Part shown: positions 1 through 6,262 of the stretch, piece after piece
Position numbering within the stretch: position 1 is the stretch's first letter
Layout: each line of letters starts with the position of its first letter
NCBI GenBank assembly: GCA_002395835.1
Contig: DGVD01000008.1
Location: forward strand, 1-14,563
Direction of reading: 5' to 3'
DNA length: 14,563 nt
Origin: Bacteroidales bacterium UBA4293
GTDB lineage: Bacteria > Bacteroidota > Bacteroidia > Bacteroidales > Bacteroidaceae
Program-made: the position numbers and the translations under genes
Notes under the pieces: generated by a model
The model's database searches: none
What the model was told of the DNA's origin: nothing
The model's input: only the letters and a program-made list of their open reading frames with translations

Positions 1-33
1 TGGGGGTCGCGGGTTTGAGCCCCGTCTTCCGCT
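1..33 (+). tRNA. 3' part of a tRNA, probably tRNA-Gly (truncated by the window edge)
   Basis: Only the variable region, T arm and acceptor 3' strand are present. The T stem is 9-13 paired with 21-25 (closing G-U), the T loop is 14-20, the acceptor 3' strand is 26-32 and the discriminator is U at 33. C72, G71 and U73 are glycine identity positions, and the implied 5' acceptor strand GCGGAAG suits tRNA-Gly; the anticodon lies outside the window, so the isotype is inferred. The next bases are CTA, so CCA is not encoded and must be added after transcription. The T loop reads TTTGAGC, with U where C56 is normally found. A terminator follows directly. Confidence 0.8.
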
Positions 34-35
34 CT

Positions 36-68
36 AAAAGAATCAGATTTTTCTGGTTCTTTTTTTTT
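36..68 (+). terminator. Rho-independent terminator of the tRNA transcript
   Basis: The arms 39-46 (AGAATCAG) and 53-60 (CTGGTTCT) pair over 8 bp with one G-U, around a six-base loop at 47-52. An uninterrupted T run follows at 60-68, and A residues at 36-38 can extend the stem into it. It lies just past the tRNA and separates it from the beta-glucuronidase gene. Confidence 0.8.
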
Positions 69-101
69 GCTCAAACATGCTCTATTCTGCCAAATAATCA
101 T

Positions 102-109
102 TATCTTTG
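102..109 (+). promoter_or_regulatory. -7 box (TATCTTTG) for the beta-glucuronidase gene
   Basis: TATCTTTG matches the Bacteroidetes -7 consensus TAnnTTTG exactly. It would start transcription near 115-117, leaving a leader of about 17 bases before the ATG at 133. No convincing TTTG -33 element lies 19-21 bases upstream, so the call rests on the -7 box and its position. Confidence 0.5.
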
Positions 110-132
110 TAACTAATAAATCTAACATCAGG

Positions 133-2037
133 ATGAAAAACATGAAACTAATACATTCTTTATTATTAATCGCCCTGTGCATGAGCTTAGGGGCTACTAA
201 GAGTCATGCTCAAGAATTTGCTCAAGCTAATCCGAAGGACATCGCTTTATACCCTCAGCAGAACGTGTGTCGTAATGTGCTGGACATTTCTGGCATCTGG
301 AAATTCAAGAAAGACGTAAAGAATACGGGAGAAGCGGAGCAATGGTTCAACGGCCTTACCGATGCGGAGCAGATAGCAGTTCCGGGCAGCTGGAACGACC
401 AGCATGAAGGAGACCACAACTACCTGGGCACTGCCTGGTATGAACTGGAAACCAATGTCCCAGAAGCATGGAAGAACGATAATATTTACATCCGCGTTGG
501 TTCCGCAGTCTACTTCTCAAAAATGTGGATCAACGGTATAGCTGTGGGGCAGCACGAAGGTGGGCATCTGCCATTCGCCTTCCTTATCAGCGATAAAATC
601 AAGTGGGGTGAGAAAAACCGCATCACCATCGAGGTGGAGAATGAATTAAAGCCCGACCGTATTCCGAATGGAAACGTGCAGGGTGGAAGCTTTTCTAATT
701 TCCCTGCATCGAACTACGATTTCTTCCCGTATGCCGGTTTGAGCCGCAAGGTATTCCTGTACAGCACCCCTAAAAAGGCTGCCATAAAGGACATCACCGT
801 CCAAACGGATTTTGAGGGAAGCACCGGAAAACTGTCCGTACTGGTAGAGAAAGAAGGGGCTATAAATAAAGGTGTCCTGAACATTAAGGGTCATGGAGTG
901 AATAAGGATGTGCCTTTCACCTTCCGGAACCATCAGGCAGAAGTAAAAACGGATATTCCTAATGTAGAACTTTGGTCACCTAAGAACCCCGCACTGTATG
1001 AGGTAACCGTTTATCTAGGCAGTAAGAAATCGCCTCTGGATGTCTACACCCTGGAAACTGGAGTCAGAACCATTAAGGTTACTTCCACCCAGGTGCTTCT
1101 GAATGGAGAACCTATTCTGCTGAAAGGCTTCGGAAAGCACGAGGACTTCCCTATTTATGGTCGTGCCACCACATTGCCTGTCATGGTAAAAGATTACAGC
1201 CTCATGAAATGGGTGGGTGCCAATTCTTACCGCACCTCTCACTACCCTTACAGCGAAGAGTATTATACCATGGCTGATAGAGAGGGTTTCCTGATAATAG
1301 ATGAGACTCCTGCTGTGGGACTGGTCTTCTTCGATGGGGATGAAGCCATCCAGAAAAGACATGCACAAGCAGAATTCGCCCTGAAGGAAGTCATCAGTCG
1401 GGACAAGAACCACCCATCCGTGGTAGCTTGGAGTGTAGCCAATGAGCCTAGCATCAGAGACTTAGCTGCCACTTTCCAAGGCAAAATAAGCGAAGCTACC
1501 CAGAAGGAGGTTTCAGAAGGAAGAAAGACACTCAGCGGACTCATGAAGAAGGCTAAGGAGCTAGACCCTACCCGCATCACCAGTTTTGCCAGCGTCATGG
1601 GTGGCCCTTACGACTGGCTGACAGATTGTGACGTCATCTTCCTGAACCGTTACTACGGGTGGTACACCAATGTGGGCTACTTCGACCAGGCACGTGCATA
1701 CCTGAATGGAGAGCTAGATAAAATCTACAATCAATTCAAGAAACCTATCTTGCTCTCTGAATTTGGAGCCGACGCCATAGCCGGAAGCCACGGAACGGAA
1801 GATGAAATCTTTACCGAAGAATACCAAAAGAAATTGATAAACATGTATCTGGATGTGGCAAACTCAAAAGAATACATTGTAGGTATGCACATCTGGAACT
1901 TTGCAGATTTCCGCACGGCACAAGCTATTATGCGTGTAGACGGCATGAATCTGAAGGGTGTATTCACTCAAAACCGTCGTCCTAAGATGGCAGCTCATCT
2001 CCTACGTGAAAGATGGTTCGGCACCAATAAATTCTAA
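133..2037 (+). CDS. Exported glycoside hydrolase family 2 beta-glucuronidase
   Basis: This 634-residue protein probably hydrolyses terminal beta-D-glucuronic acid from glycans or conjugates. A signal peptide spans residues 1-26, with a hydrophobic stretch at 10-21 and likely cleavage after SHA26, so it should act in the periplasm or outside. There is no good lipobox. The GH2 order is seen: sugar-binding domain about 40-220, immunoglobulin-like domain about 222-315, TIM barrel about 320-630. E438 in the NEP motif is the expected acid/base and E543 in SEFGAD the nucleophile. N606 and K608 form the NxK motif that reads the glucuronate carboxylate and separates glucuronidases from galactosidases. 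The start at 133 is chosen because the frame's upstream TTG lies in the tRNA terminator and would bury the signal peptide; ATG at 142 is also possible. The loop after residue 396 is much shorter than in the E. coli enzyme. No susC/susD-like gene is adjacent, and no terminator follows. Confidence 0.9.
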   Translation: MKNMKLIHSLLLIALCMSLGATKSHAQEFAQANPKDIALYPQQNVCRNVLDISGIWKFKKDVKNTGEAEQWFNGLTDAEQIAVPGSWNDQHEGDHNYLGTAWYELETNVPEAWKNDNIYIRVGSAVYFSKMWINGIAVGQHEGGHLPFAFLISDKIKWGEKNRITIEVENELKPDRIPNGNVQGGSFSNFPASNYDFFPYAGLSRKVFLYSTPKKAAIKDITVQTDFEGSTGKLSVLVEKEGAINKGVLNIKGHGVNKDVPFTFRNHQAEVKTDIPNVELWSPKNPALYEVTVYLGSKKSPLDVYTLETGVRTIKVTSTQVLLNGEPILLKGFGKHEDFPIYGRATTLPVMVKDYSLMKWVGANSYRTSHYPYSEEYYTMADREGFLIIDETPAVGLVFFDGDEAIQKRHAQAEFALKEVISRDKNHPSVVAWSVANEPSIRDLAATFQGKISEATQKEVSEGRKTLSGLMKKAKELDPTRITSFASVMGGPYDWLTDCDVIFLNRYYGWYTNVGYFDQARAYLNGELDKIYNQFKKPILLSEFGADAIAGSHGTEDEIFTEEYQKKLINMYLDVANSKEYIVGMHIWNFADFRTAQAIMRVDGMNLKGVFTQNRRPKMAAHLLRERWFGTNKF

Positions 2038-2045
2038 AGCTGTTT

Positions 2046-2077
2046 CTTGGGGAAAAAGATTTGTTTTATTACCTTTG
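2046..2077 (+). promoter_or_regulatory. Promoter of the carboxynorspermidine dehydrogenase gene
   Basis: The -7 box TACCTTTG at 2070-2077 matches TAnnTTTG exactly. A -33-like CTTG lies at 2046-2049, 20 bases upstream. Transcription would start near 2084, giving a leader of about 17 bases. recA follows the gene after only 27 bases with no clear promoter or terminator between, so this promoter may also serve recA. Confidence 0.65.
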
Positions 2078-2100
2078 CCAATGCTTAAAATATAAATGAA

Positions 2101-3327
2101 ATGGGAAGAGTATTAATAATTGGAGCAGGTGGAGTTGCTACAGTAGCAGCACACAAAGTAGCACAGAATCCCGATGTGTTTACAGAAATCATGATTGCCA
2201 GCAGAACAAAGGCTAAATGCGATGCCATTGTCAAAGCTATAGGTAATCCAAACATAAAGACTGCAAAAGTAGATGCAGACTCTGTAGAGGAATTGGTAAA
2301 GTTGCTTAGCGACTATAAACCAGATATTGTCATGAACTTGGCACTGCCTTATCAGGATTTGACCATCATGGAGGCTTGTCTGCAAACCGGATGCAACTAT
2401 CTGGACACTGCAAACTACGAGCCAAAAGACGTGGCTCACTTTGAGTACAGCTGGCAGTGGGCTTACAAAAAGCGTTTCGAAGATGCGGGTCTCACAGCTA
2501 TCCTGGGATGCGGTTTCGACCCCGGAGTAAGTGGAGTCTATACAGCCTATGCAGCTAAGCACCACTTTGATGAGATTCAATATCTGGACATCGTAGACTG
2601 TAATGCAGGCAACCATCACAAAGCATTCGCTACGAATTTCAACCCAGAGATTAACATCCGTGAGATTACTCAAAAGGGACAATACTATGAAGATGGCAAG
2701 TGGATTGAAACTGAACCTATGGAAATCCATAAGCCTCTGACCTACCCTAACATCGGCCCTCGTGAAAGCTACTTGCTTCACCATGAGGAACTAGAGTCTC
2801 TGGTGCTGAACTACCCTACTATCAAACGTGCACGTTTCTGGATGACTTTCGGTCAGCAGTATCTAACCTACCTAGACGTCATCCAAAACATCGGTATGTC
2901 TCGTATAGATGAGGTAACCTATGAGGCTCCTTTGGCCGACGACCCTACTAAAACTGCCAAAGTAAAAATCGTACCTTTACAGTTCTTGAAGGCTGTCCTT
3001 CCTAATCCTCAAGATTTAGGTGAGAACTATGAAGGTGAAACATCTATAGGCTGCCGCATCCGTGGTCTGAAGGACGGAAAGGAACAGACCTATTATGTAT
3101 ACAACAACTGCTCACACCACGAAGCATATCTGGAAACAGGCATGCAGGGTGTAAGCTATACCACCGGTGTTCCTGCCATGATTGGAGCCATGATGTTCCT
3201 GAAAGGCATTTGGAAAAAGCCAGGTGTATGGAATGTAGAAAACTTTGATCCAGATCCATTCATGGAGCAGCTCAATAAGCAAGGTCTTCCTTGGCACGAG
3301 GTGTTCGGAGGCGATTTGGAACTATAA
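2101..3327 (+). CDS. Saccharopine dehydrogenase-family protein, likely carboxynorspermidine/carboxyspermidine dehydrogenase
   Basis: This 408-residue cytoplasmic enzyme belongs to the LYS1-like saccharopine dehydrogenase family. Its closest role is carboxy(nor)spermidine dehydrogenase (CASDH). CASDH condenses aspartate semialdehyde with a diamine using NAD(P)H to make carboxy(nor)spermidine, which a PLP decarboxylase then converts to spermidine or norspermidine; this is the polyamine route of gut Bacteroides. The Rossmann dinucleotide loop is visible at residues 8-13 (GAGGVA), followed by a conserved turn at 136-142 (GCGFDPG) that opens the C-terminal catalytic domain. The length is normal for the family. 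ATG 2101 places the glycine loop at the usual distance from the N-terminus. The partner decarboxylase is not in the window. Saccharopine metabolism proper is less likely because of the specific similarity and the absence of other lysine genes. Co-transcription with recA is probably positional rather than functional. Confidence 0.85.
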   Translation: MGRVLIIGAGGVATVAAHKVAQNPDVFTEIMIASRTKAKCDAIVKAIGNPNIKTAKVDADSVEELVKLLSDYKPDIVMNLALPYQDLTIMEACLQTGCNYLDTANYEPKDVAHFEYSWQWAYKKRFEDAGLTAILGCGFDPGVSGVYTAYAAKHHFDEIQYLDIVDCNAGNHHKAFATNFNPEINIREITQKGQYYEDGKWIETEPMEIHKPLTYPNIGPRESYLLHHEELESLVLNYPTIKRARFWMTFGQQYLTYLDVIQNIGMSRIDEVTYEAPLADDPTKTAKVKIVPLQFLKAVLPNPQDLGENYEGETSIGCRIRGLKDGKEQTYYVYNNCSHHEAYLETGMQGVSYTTGVPAMIGAMMFLKGIWKKPGVWNVENFDPDPFMEQLNKQGLPWHEVFGGDLEL

Positions 3328-3354
3328 TTATCACACATAATTTTAATTTATTAC

Positions 3355-4425
3355 ATGGCAAAAAAAGAAGTGATGAACACTGCAGGTGACGAAAAACTCA
3401 AAGCACTGCAGGCTGCTATGGACAAAATTGAGAAGAACTTTGGAAAAGGTTCTATCATGCGTATGGGCGATGAGCACGTAGAGCATGTAGACGTAATTCC
3501 TACCGGTTCCCTCGGTCTTAATGTAGCCCTTGGCGTAGGAGGTTATCCACGCGGTAGAATTATTGAGATTTACGGCCCTGAATCATCAGGTAAAACCACA
3601 TTGGCCATTCATGCTATTGCTGAGGCCCAAAAGGCAGGCGGAATCGCAGCCTTCATCGATGCAGAACATGCATTCGACCGTTTTTATGCAGCTAAACTAG
3701 GGGTGGATGTTGATAACCTTTGGATCTCACAGCCAGATAATGGAGAACAGGCATTAGAAATCGCAGACCAGCTGATCCGCTCATCTGCTATTGACATCAT
3801 TGTCATTGACTCAGTAGCTGCTCTTACCCCTAAGGCTGAAATCGAAGGGGATATGGGGGACAATAAGGTAGGTTTACAGGCACGACTGATGAGTCAGGCT
3901 CTGCGTAAACTGACTGCTACCATTAGCAAGACTCGTACCACTTGTATTTTCATCAACCAGCTCCGTGAGAAAATCGGAGTCATGTTTGGTAATCCTGAAA
4001 CCACTACTGGTGGAAACGCACTGAAATTCTATGCTAGTGTTCGCTTGGATATCCGTCGTGTAACCAGTCTGAAAGATGGTGACGAAATCATAGGTAATCA
4101 GGTTCGTGTGAAAGTTGTCAAGAACAAAGTTGCACCACCATTCCGTAAATGTGAATTTGAAATCACTTTCGGTGAAGGCATCAGCAAGGTAGGTGAAATC
4201 ATCGACCTAGGTGTAGAAAACGGCATTATCAAGAAGAGTGGTTCTTGGTTTAGCTATGATGGCAATAGGTTGGCTCAGGGACGTGATGCGGTAAAGAAAC
4301 TGCTTCAAGATAACCCAGAACTGGCCGATGAAATAGAAAAGAAGATTATGGACTTGATTAATGGAGATTCATCCTCAGTAATAACCAGTGCTGAAGATGA
4401 CTACCCAGATGAGTCTGAAGCATAA
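3355..4425 (+). CDS. recA: Recombinase RecA
   Basis: This 356-residue protein is full-length RecA, the ATP-dependent strand-exchange protein of homologous recombination. The Walker A loop GPESSGKT is at residues 74-81 (K80), the catalytic glutamate is E104 in DAEHAFD, the Walker B aspartate is D152, and the DNA-binding L2 loop spans about 208-222. The C-terminus is acidic, as is usual. No intein or frameshift is present. The upstream gap is 27 A/T-rich bases with no Shine-Dalgarno, no recognisable LexA-type box and only a degenerate -7 candidate, so expression probably depends partly on read-through from the polyamine gene. Transcription ends at the hairpin just after the stop codon. Confidence 0.98.
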   Translation: MAKKEVMNTAGDEKLKALQAAMDKIEKNFGKGSIMRMGDEHVEHVDVIPTGSLGLNVALGVGGYPRGRIIEIYGPESSGKTTLAIHAIAEAQKAGGIAAFIDAEHAFDRFYAAKLGVDVDNLWISQPDNGEQALEIADQLIRSSAIDIIVIDSVAALTPKAEIEGDMGDNKVGLQARLMSQALRKLTATISKTRTTCIFINQLREKIGVMFGNPETTTGGNALKFYASVRLDIRRVTSLKDGDEIIGNQVRVKVVKNKVAPPFRKCEFEITFGEGISKVGEIIDLGVENGIIKKSGSWFSYDGNRLAQGRDAVKKLLQDNPELADEIEKKIMDLINGDSSSVITSAEDDYPDESEA

Positions 4426-4426
4426 A

Positions 4427-4467
4427 AATAAGAAAAGGATGGGAACTGAATCCCATCCTTTCTTATT
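4427..4467. terminator. Bidirectional terminator between recA and the converging 192-residue protein gene
   Basis: The left arm 4427-4444 and right arm 4451-4467 pair over 17 bp with a single bulged A, around the loop ACTGAA. A/T-rich flanks on both sides give a T tract on whichever strand is read. The stop codon of the minus-strand gene (4463-4465) lies inside the right arm, and the recA stop codon ends two bases before the left arm. Confidence 0.9.
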
Positions 4468-5041
4468 TTAACTCATCTGCGCGAATACCTAACCCACTCA
4501 TTACAGAGTAACCCAGTATTTGCTGCTTATATTTACCTGGAGATAAATGCTCCATGGAAAAAAATGTAACCTCAGCTTTTGTTTCACCATTTGCAGCATT
4601 ACAGATTCTACTTCCGTAAGCATTTGTATCAGCAATGACTAAAATGTGCTGAGTCTTATCCGACTCCATTGCAGCTTTCAATGCATCACTCATGAATTCA
4701 CCTCTGGAAACAATATCTTCAATAGGAAAACTCCCCAAAGAAAATTCACCCAAACGATCCTTGAATGCTTTTCCACTAAGAAATTCCTTATAATCTCCAG
4801 GGTTGACAAACTTCAGTCCCTTATTCCCTTTCTTATGAAGAAATGCCACAAAATTATCATGCTCCCCTTCTTTCAACCCCACATCCAAAAGCAGACAATC
4901 TAACCAATGGCACAAATCCAGTTTTCCCAAAGGACGGTTAATCATGCGCTCAAAATTAATGATGAAATCCTGAACCAGTGAATCTAGGAAATCTGCATCG
5001 ATTAGAATCACATTTTCACTCCATTGCATTTTCTGCTCCAT
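4463..5041 (-). CDS. Uncharacterised 192-residue protein encoded directly after CorA (possibly DUF6621)
   Basis: I do not recognise a function. The protein is cytoplasmic, with no signal peptide or membrane segment. It has an N-terminal strand followed by acidic residues (ILIDADFLD, about 12-20), a basic stretch about 67-78 (HKKGNKGLKF), and a second strand-plus-turn (ILVIADTNAYGSR, about 133-145). This alternation resembles an alpha/beta Rossmann-like or PIN/NYN-like fold, but no complete catalytic set can be named. It may be the family catalogued as DUF6621; that name is from memory. Its ATG lies two bases after the CorA stop codon, so the genes are co-transcribed and probably translationally coupled. 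Its stop codon sits inside the shared terminator with recA. The length and position suggest a CorA-linked accessory protein, but that is inference from context only. Confidence 0.8.
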   Translation of the reverse strand: MEQKMQWSENVILIDADFLDSLVQDFIINFERMINRPLGKLDLCHWLDCLLLDVGLKEGEHDNFVAFLHKKGNKGLKFVNPGDYKEFLSGKAFKDRLGEFSLGSFPIEDIVSRGEFMSDALKAAMESDKTQHILVIADTNAYGSRICNAANGETKAEVTFFSMEHLSPGKYKQQILGYSVMSGLGIRADELK

Positions 5042-5043
5042 GA

Positions 5044-5970
5044 CTATAAGAATTTTCTGTTACGGAAGTACCAGTAGAACGCTACGGTTATAATAATGGA
5101 AATAATGACCACAAGACCAAAGCCCCACCAATCATTCTCCATACTGTTTACCAAGTTCATACCAAAGGCACTGGTAATCAACGTAGGAACCATCAGTATG
5201 AGAGATATTCCTGTAAGAGTACGCATCACCTGACTCATATTATTATTAATGATATTGGCATACGTATCCATCGTGGAATCAAGAATGTTTGAATAAATTG
5301 AAGTAGTTTCACGGGCCTGGTTCATCTCGATATTCACATCCTCAATCAAATCAGCATCAAGTTCATCAATAGGCAGACGGAACTTCAGTTTGGAAAGCAA
5401 GGTTTCATTACCTCGGATAGAGGTGATAAAATAAGTCAAACTATCCTGAAGACGTGAAAAGTTAATCAAGTCCACATTATCAATGTTGTGATCCAAAGAA
5501 CGCTTATACTGCTCTATCAAAGTACTGATTTGTTTCAACCGTTTCAGATACCATACAGCAGATGATAAGAACAAACGGAAAACCATCTCTGGAGGGTCAG
5601 CTATGCCCACACCACGACGTTGCTGATGATTCAGAAAATCATTCATCATATCCGTTTCAAAGTTACAGACGGTAATAACCAGACTGTTCCTTATAATAAT
5701 ACCTAGAGGGATAGTCGTAAATGGTGTTCTTGATGGGATTTCCTTTGCATAAGGAATACGCAAGATAATTAAATACCAGCCCTCGTCAATTTCATAACGA
5801 GAACGCTCTTCAATATCGGCAATGTCATTTAGAAAATAATCTGGAATCTTGATTTCATTTTCCAGGTATTGGCAGTCATCTGCCGTAGGACAAGTAACCT
5901 GAATCCAACTGTTAGAAGTAGGTTCTTCCAGTGAACGCAGCCCTCCCACTATGTTCCAGTATTTGCGCAT
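5044..5970 (-). CDS. corA: CorA-family divalent metal ion transporter
   Basis: This 308-residue inner-membrane channel of the CorA family normally carries Mg2+ (in some members Co2+, Ni2+ or Zn2+) as a pentamer. A long cytoplasmic domain (about 1-245) precedes two C-terminal helices at about 249-269 and 281-302. The signature GMN follows the first helix at 270-272 and is preceded by F rather than the more usual Y. The periplasmic loop contains an acidic E-N-D stretch, and the tail after helix 2 is basic (RNRK). The start ATG has a strong Shine-Dalgarno (GGAGGAA) eight bases upstream, unlike most genes here. It heads a two-gene unit with the 192-residue protein and has its own promoter about 125 bases upstream, leaving a long structured leader. 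The ion transported cannot be settled from sequence. Confidence 0.93.
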   Translation of the reverse strand: MRKYWNIVGGLRSLEEPTSNSWIQVTCPTADDCQYLENEIKIPDYFLNDIADIEERSRYEIDEGWYLIILRIPYAKEIPSRTPFTTIPLGIIIRNSLVITVCNFETDMMNDFLNHQQRRGVGIADPPEMVFRLFLSSAVWYLKRLKQISTLIEQYKRSLDHNIDNVDLINFSRLQDSLTYFITSIRGNETLLSKLKFRLPIDELDADLIEDVNIEMNQARETTSIYSNILDSTMDTYANIINNNMSQVMRTLTGISLILMVPTLITSAFGMNLVNSMENDWWGFGLVVIISIIITVAFYWYFRNRKFL

Positions 5971-5978
5971 GTTTAAAA

Positions 5979-5985
5979 TTCCTCC
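5979..5985 (-). promoter_or_regulatory. Shine-Dalgarno (GGAGGAA) of corA
   Basis: GGAGGAA lies eight bases before the corA ATG. This is a near-ideal ribosome binding site in a window where most genes have none, and it supports the start at 5970. Confidence 0.7.
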
Positions 5986-6031
5986 ATAAATTTAACGAGA
6001 CGGAGGATTGGAATTGCGCATCCTCTGTCCC

Positions 6032-6067
6032 TTAGTGTTTGTAATTTTCCGGGTAATAATCGTCCAT
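6032..6067 (-). other. Possible 11-codon upstream ORF in the corA leader
   Basis: An ATG at 6067 opens a frame encoding MDDYYPENYKH and a TAA stop, about 23 bases after the inferred transcription start. It has no Shine-Dalgarno. A frame this short is common by chance. It is listed because it sits between the promoter and the alternative hairpins, and its peptide is acidic and contains proline, as in leader peptides known upstream of enterobacterial Mg2+ transporter genes. Confidence 0.2.
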
Positions 6068-6095
6068 AAATGTTCAACATTGATTAAACTGTCTG

Positions 6096-6128
6096 CAAAG
6101 GTACAAAAAACTTATTTAAAACCTCAAA
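6096..6128 (-). promoter_or_regulatory. Promoter of the corA unit
   Basis: Read on the minus strand, the -33 element TTTG (6128-6125) is followed after 21 bases by the -7 box TACCTTTG (6103-6096), an exact match to TAnnTTTG. Transcription would start near 6090 and run through a leader of about 120 bases into corA. Confidence 0.75.
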
Positions 6129-6181
6129 ATCTGGACATTTTTTCATAGAAAACTGTGCTATTCATCACTAAAATAAGACAA

Positions 6182-6214
6182 TTTGACACATTATTTCATT
6201 TGGTAAAGATTTTG
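6182..6214 (+). promoter_or_regulatory. Tentative clpB promoter
   Basis: A TTTG at 6182-6185, which also forms part of TTGACA at 6183-6188, is followed after 21 bases by AGATTTTG at 6207-6214. The latter keeps only the TTTG half of the -7 consensus. TTCATTTG at 6195-6202 is a closer -7 match but lacks a -33 partner. Neither is convincing, and a heat-shock-specific promoter cannot be excluded. No CIRCE-type inverted repeat is present. Confidence 0.3.
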
Positions 6215-6248
6215 ATATTGGAAAGTCATAAACCAATAAAAATAAAAA

Positions 6249-6255
6249 AAGGAGA
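6249..6255 (+). promoter_or_regulatory. Shine-Dalgarno (AAGGAGA) of clpB
   Basis: AAGGAGA ends seven bases before the ATG at 6263. It fixes the clpB start there rather than at the in-frame GTG at 6155, which would add 36 residues with no family counterpart. Confidence 0.75.
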
Positions 6256-6262
6256 TTTAACT

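Larger units (their letters stand above)
5971..6090 (-). promoter_or_regulatory. Long structured 5' leader of the corA transcript with alternative hairpins
   Basis: From the inferred start near 6090 to the corA ATG there are about 120 untranslated bases. On the transcript, 6029-6020 pairs with 6008-5999 (9 of 10 positions, one A-C mismatch) around an 11-base loop. The 3' arm of that hairpin contains UCCUCC (6007-6002), which is also perfectly complementary to the corA Shine-Dalgarno GGAGGA (5985-5980) with a 16-base loop. The two pairings exclude each other, so the leader could switch ribosome access. Pairing is seen by eye; no folding energies were computed. A regulatory role is inferred. 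Confidence 0.45.

Noticed and set aside
67..132. In-frame TTG start extending the beta-glucuronidase by 22 residues
   Set aside because: It lies in the T tract of the tRNA terminator and upstream of the -7 box, and it would displace the signal peptide from the N-terminus.
1..2037. Integrated element next to the tRNA carrying the beta-glucuronidase
   Set aside because: There is no integrase, no repeat of the tRNA 3' end downstream and no mobile genes; adjacency to a tRNA alone is not evidence.
2113..2784. 223-codon open frame antisense to the polyamine dehydrogenase gene
   Set aside because: It is entirely inside a well-conserved enzyme gene, has no promoter or ribosome site, and its composition is that of a reverse-frame shadow.
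3328..3354. Possible SOS/LexA operator before recA
   Set aside because: The 27-base gap is plain A/T-rich sequence with no inverted repeat resembling a LexA site.
4463..5041. Toxin-antitoxin or defence role for the unrecognised protein
   Set aside because: It is coupled to corA with no small antitoxin-like partner, and no complete PIN catalytic set could be identified.
6155..6262. In-frame GTG start extending ClpB by 36 residues
   Set aside because: The region overlaps the likely promoter, has no family counterpart, and the ATG at 6263 has a good Shine-Dalgarno and the standard ClpB N-terminus.
6129..6262. CIRCE or other heat-shock operator before clpB
   Set aside because: No TTAGCACTC-type inverted repeat is present; the only symmetrical element nearby (AAAAT/ATTTT around 6126-6141) is too short in an A/T-rich region.
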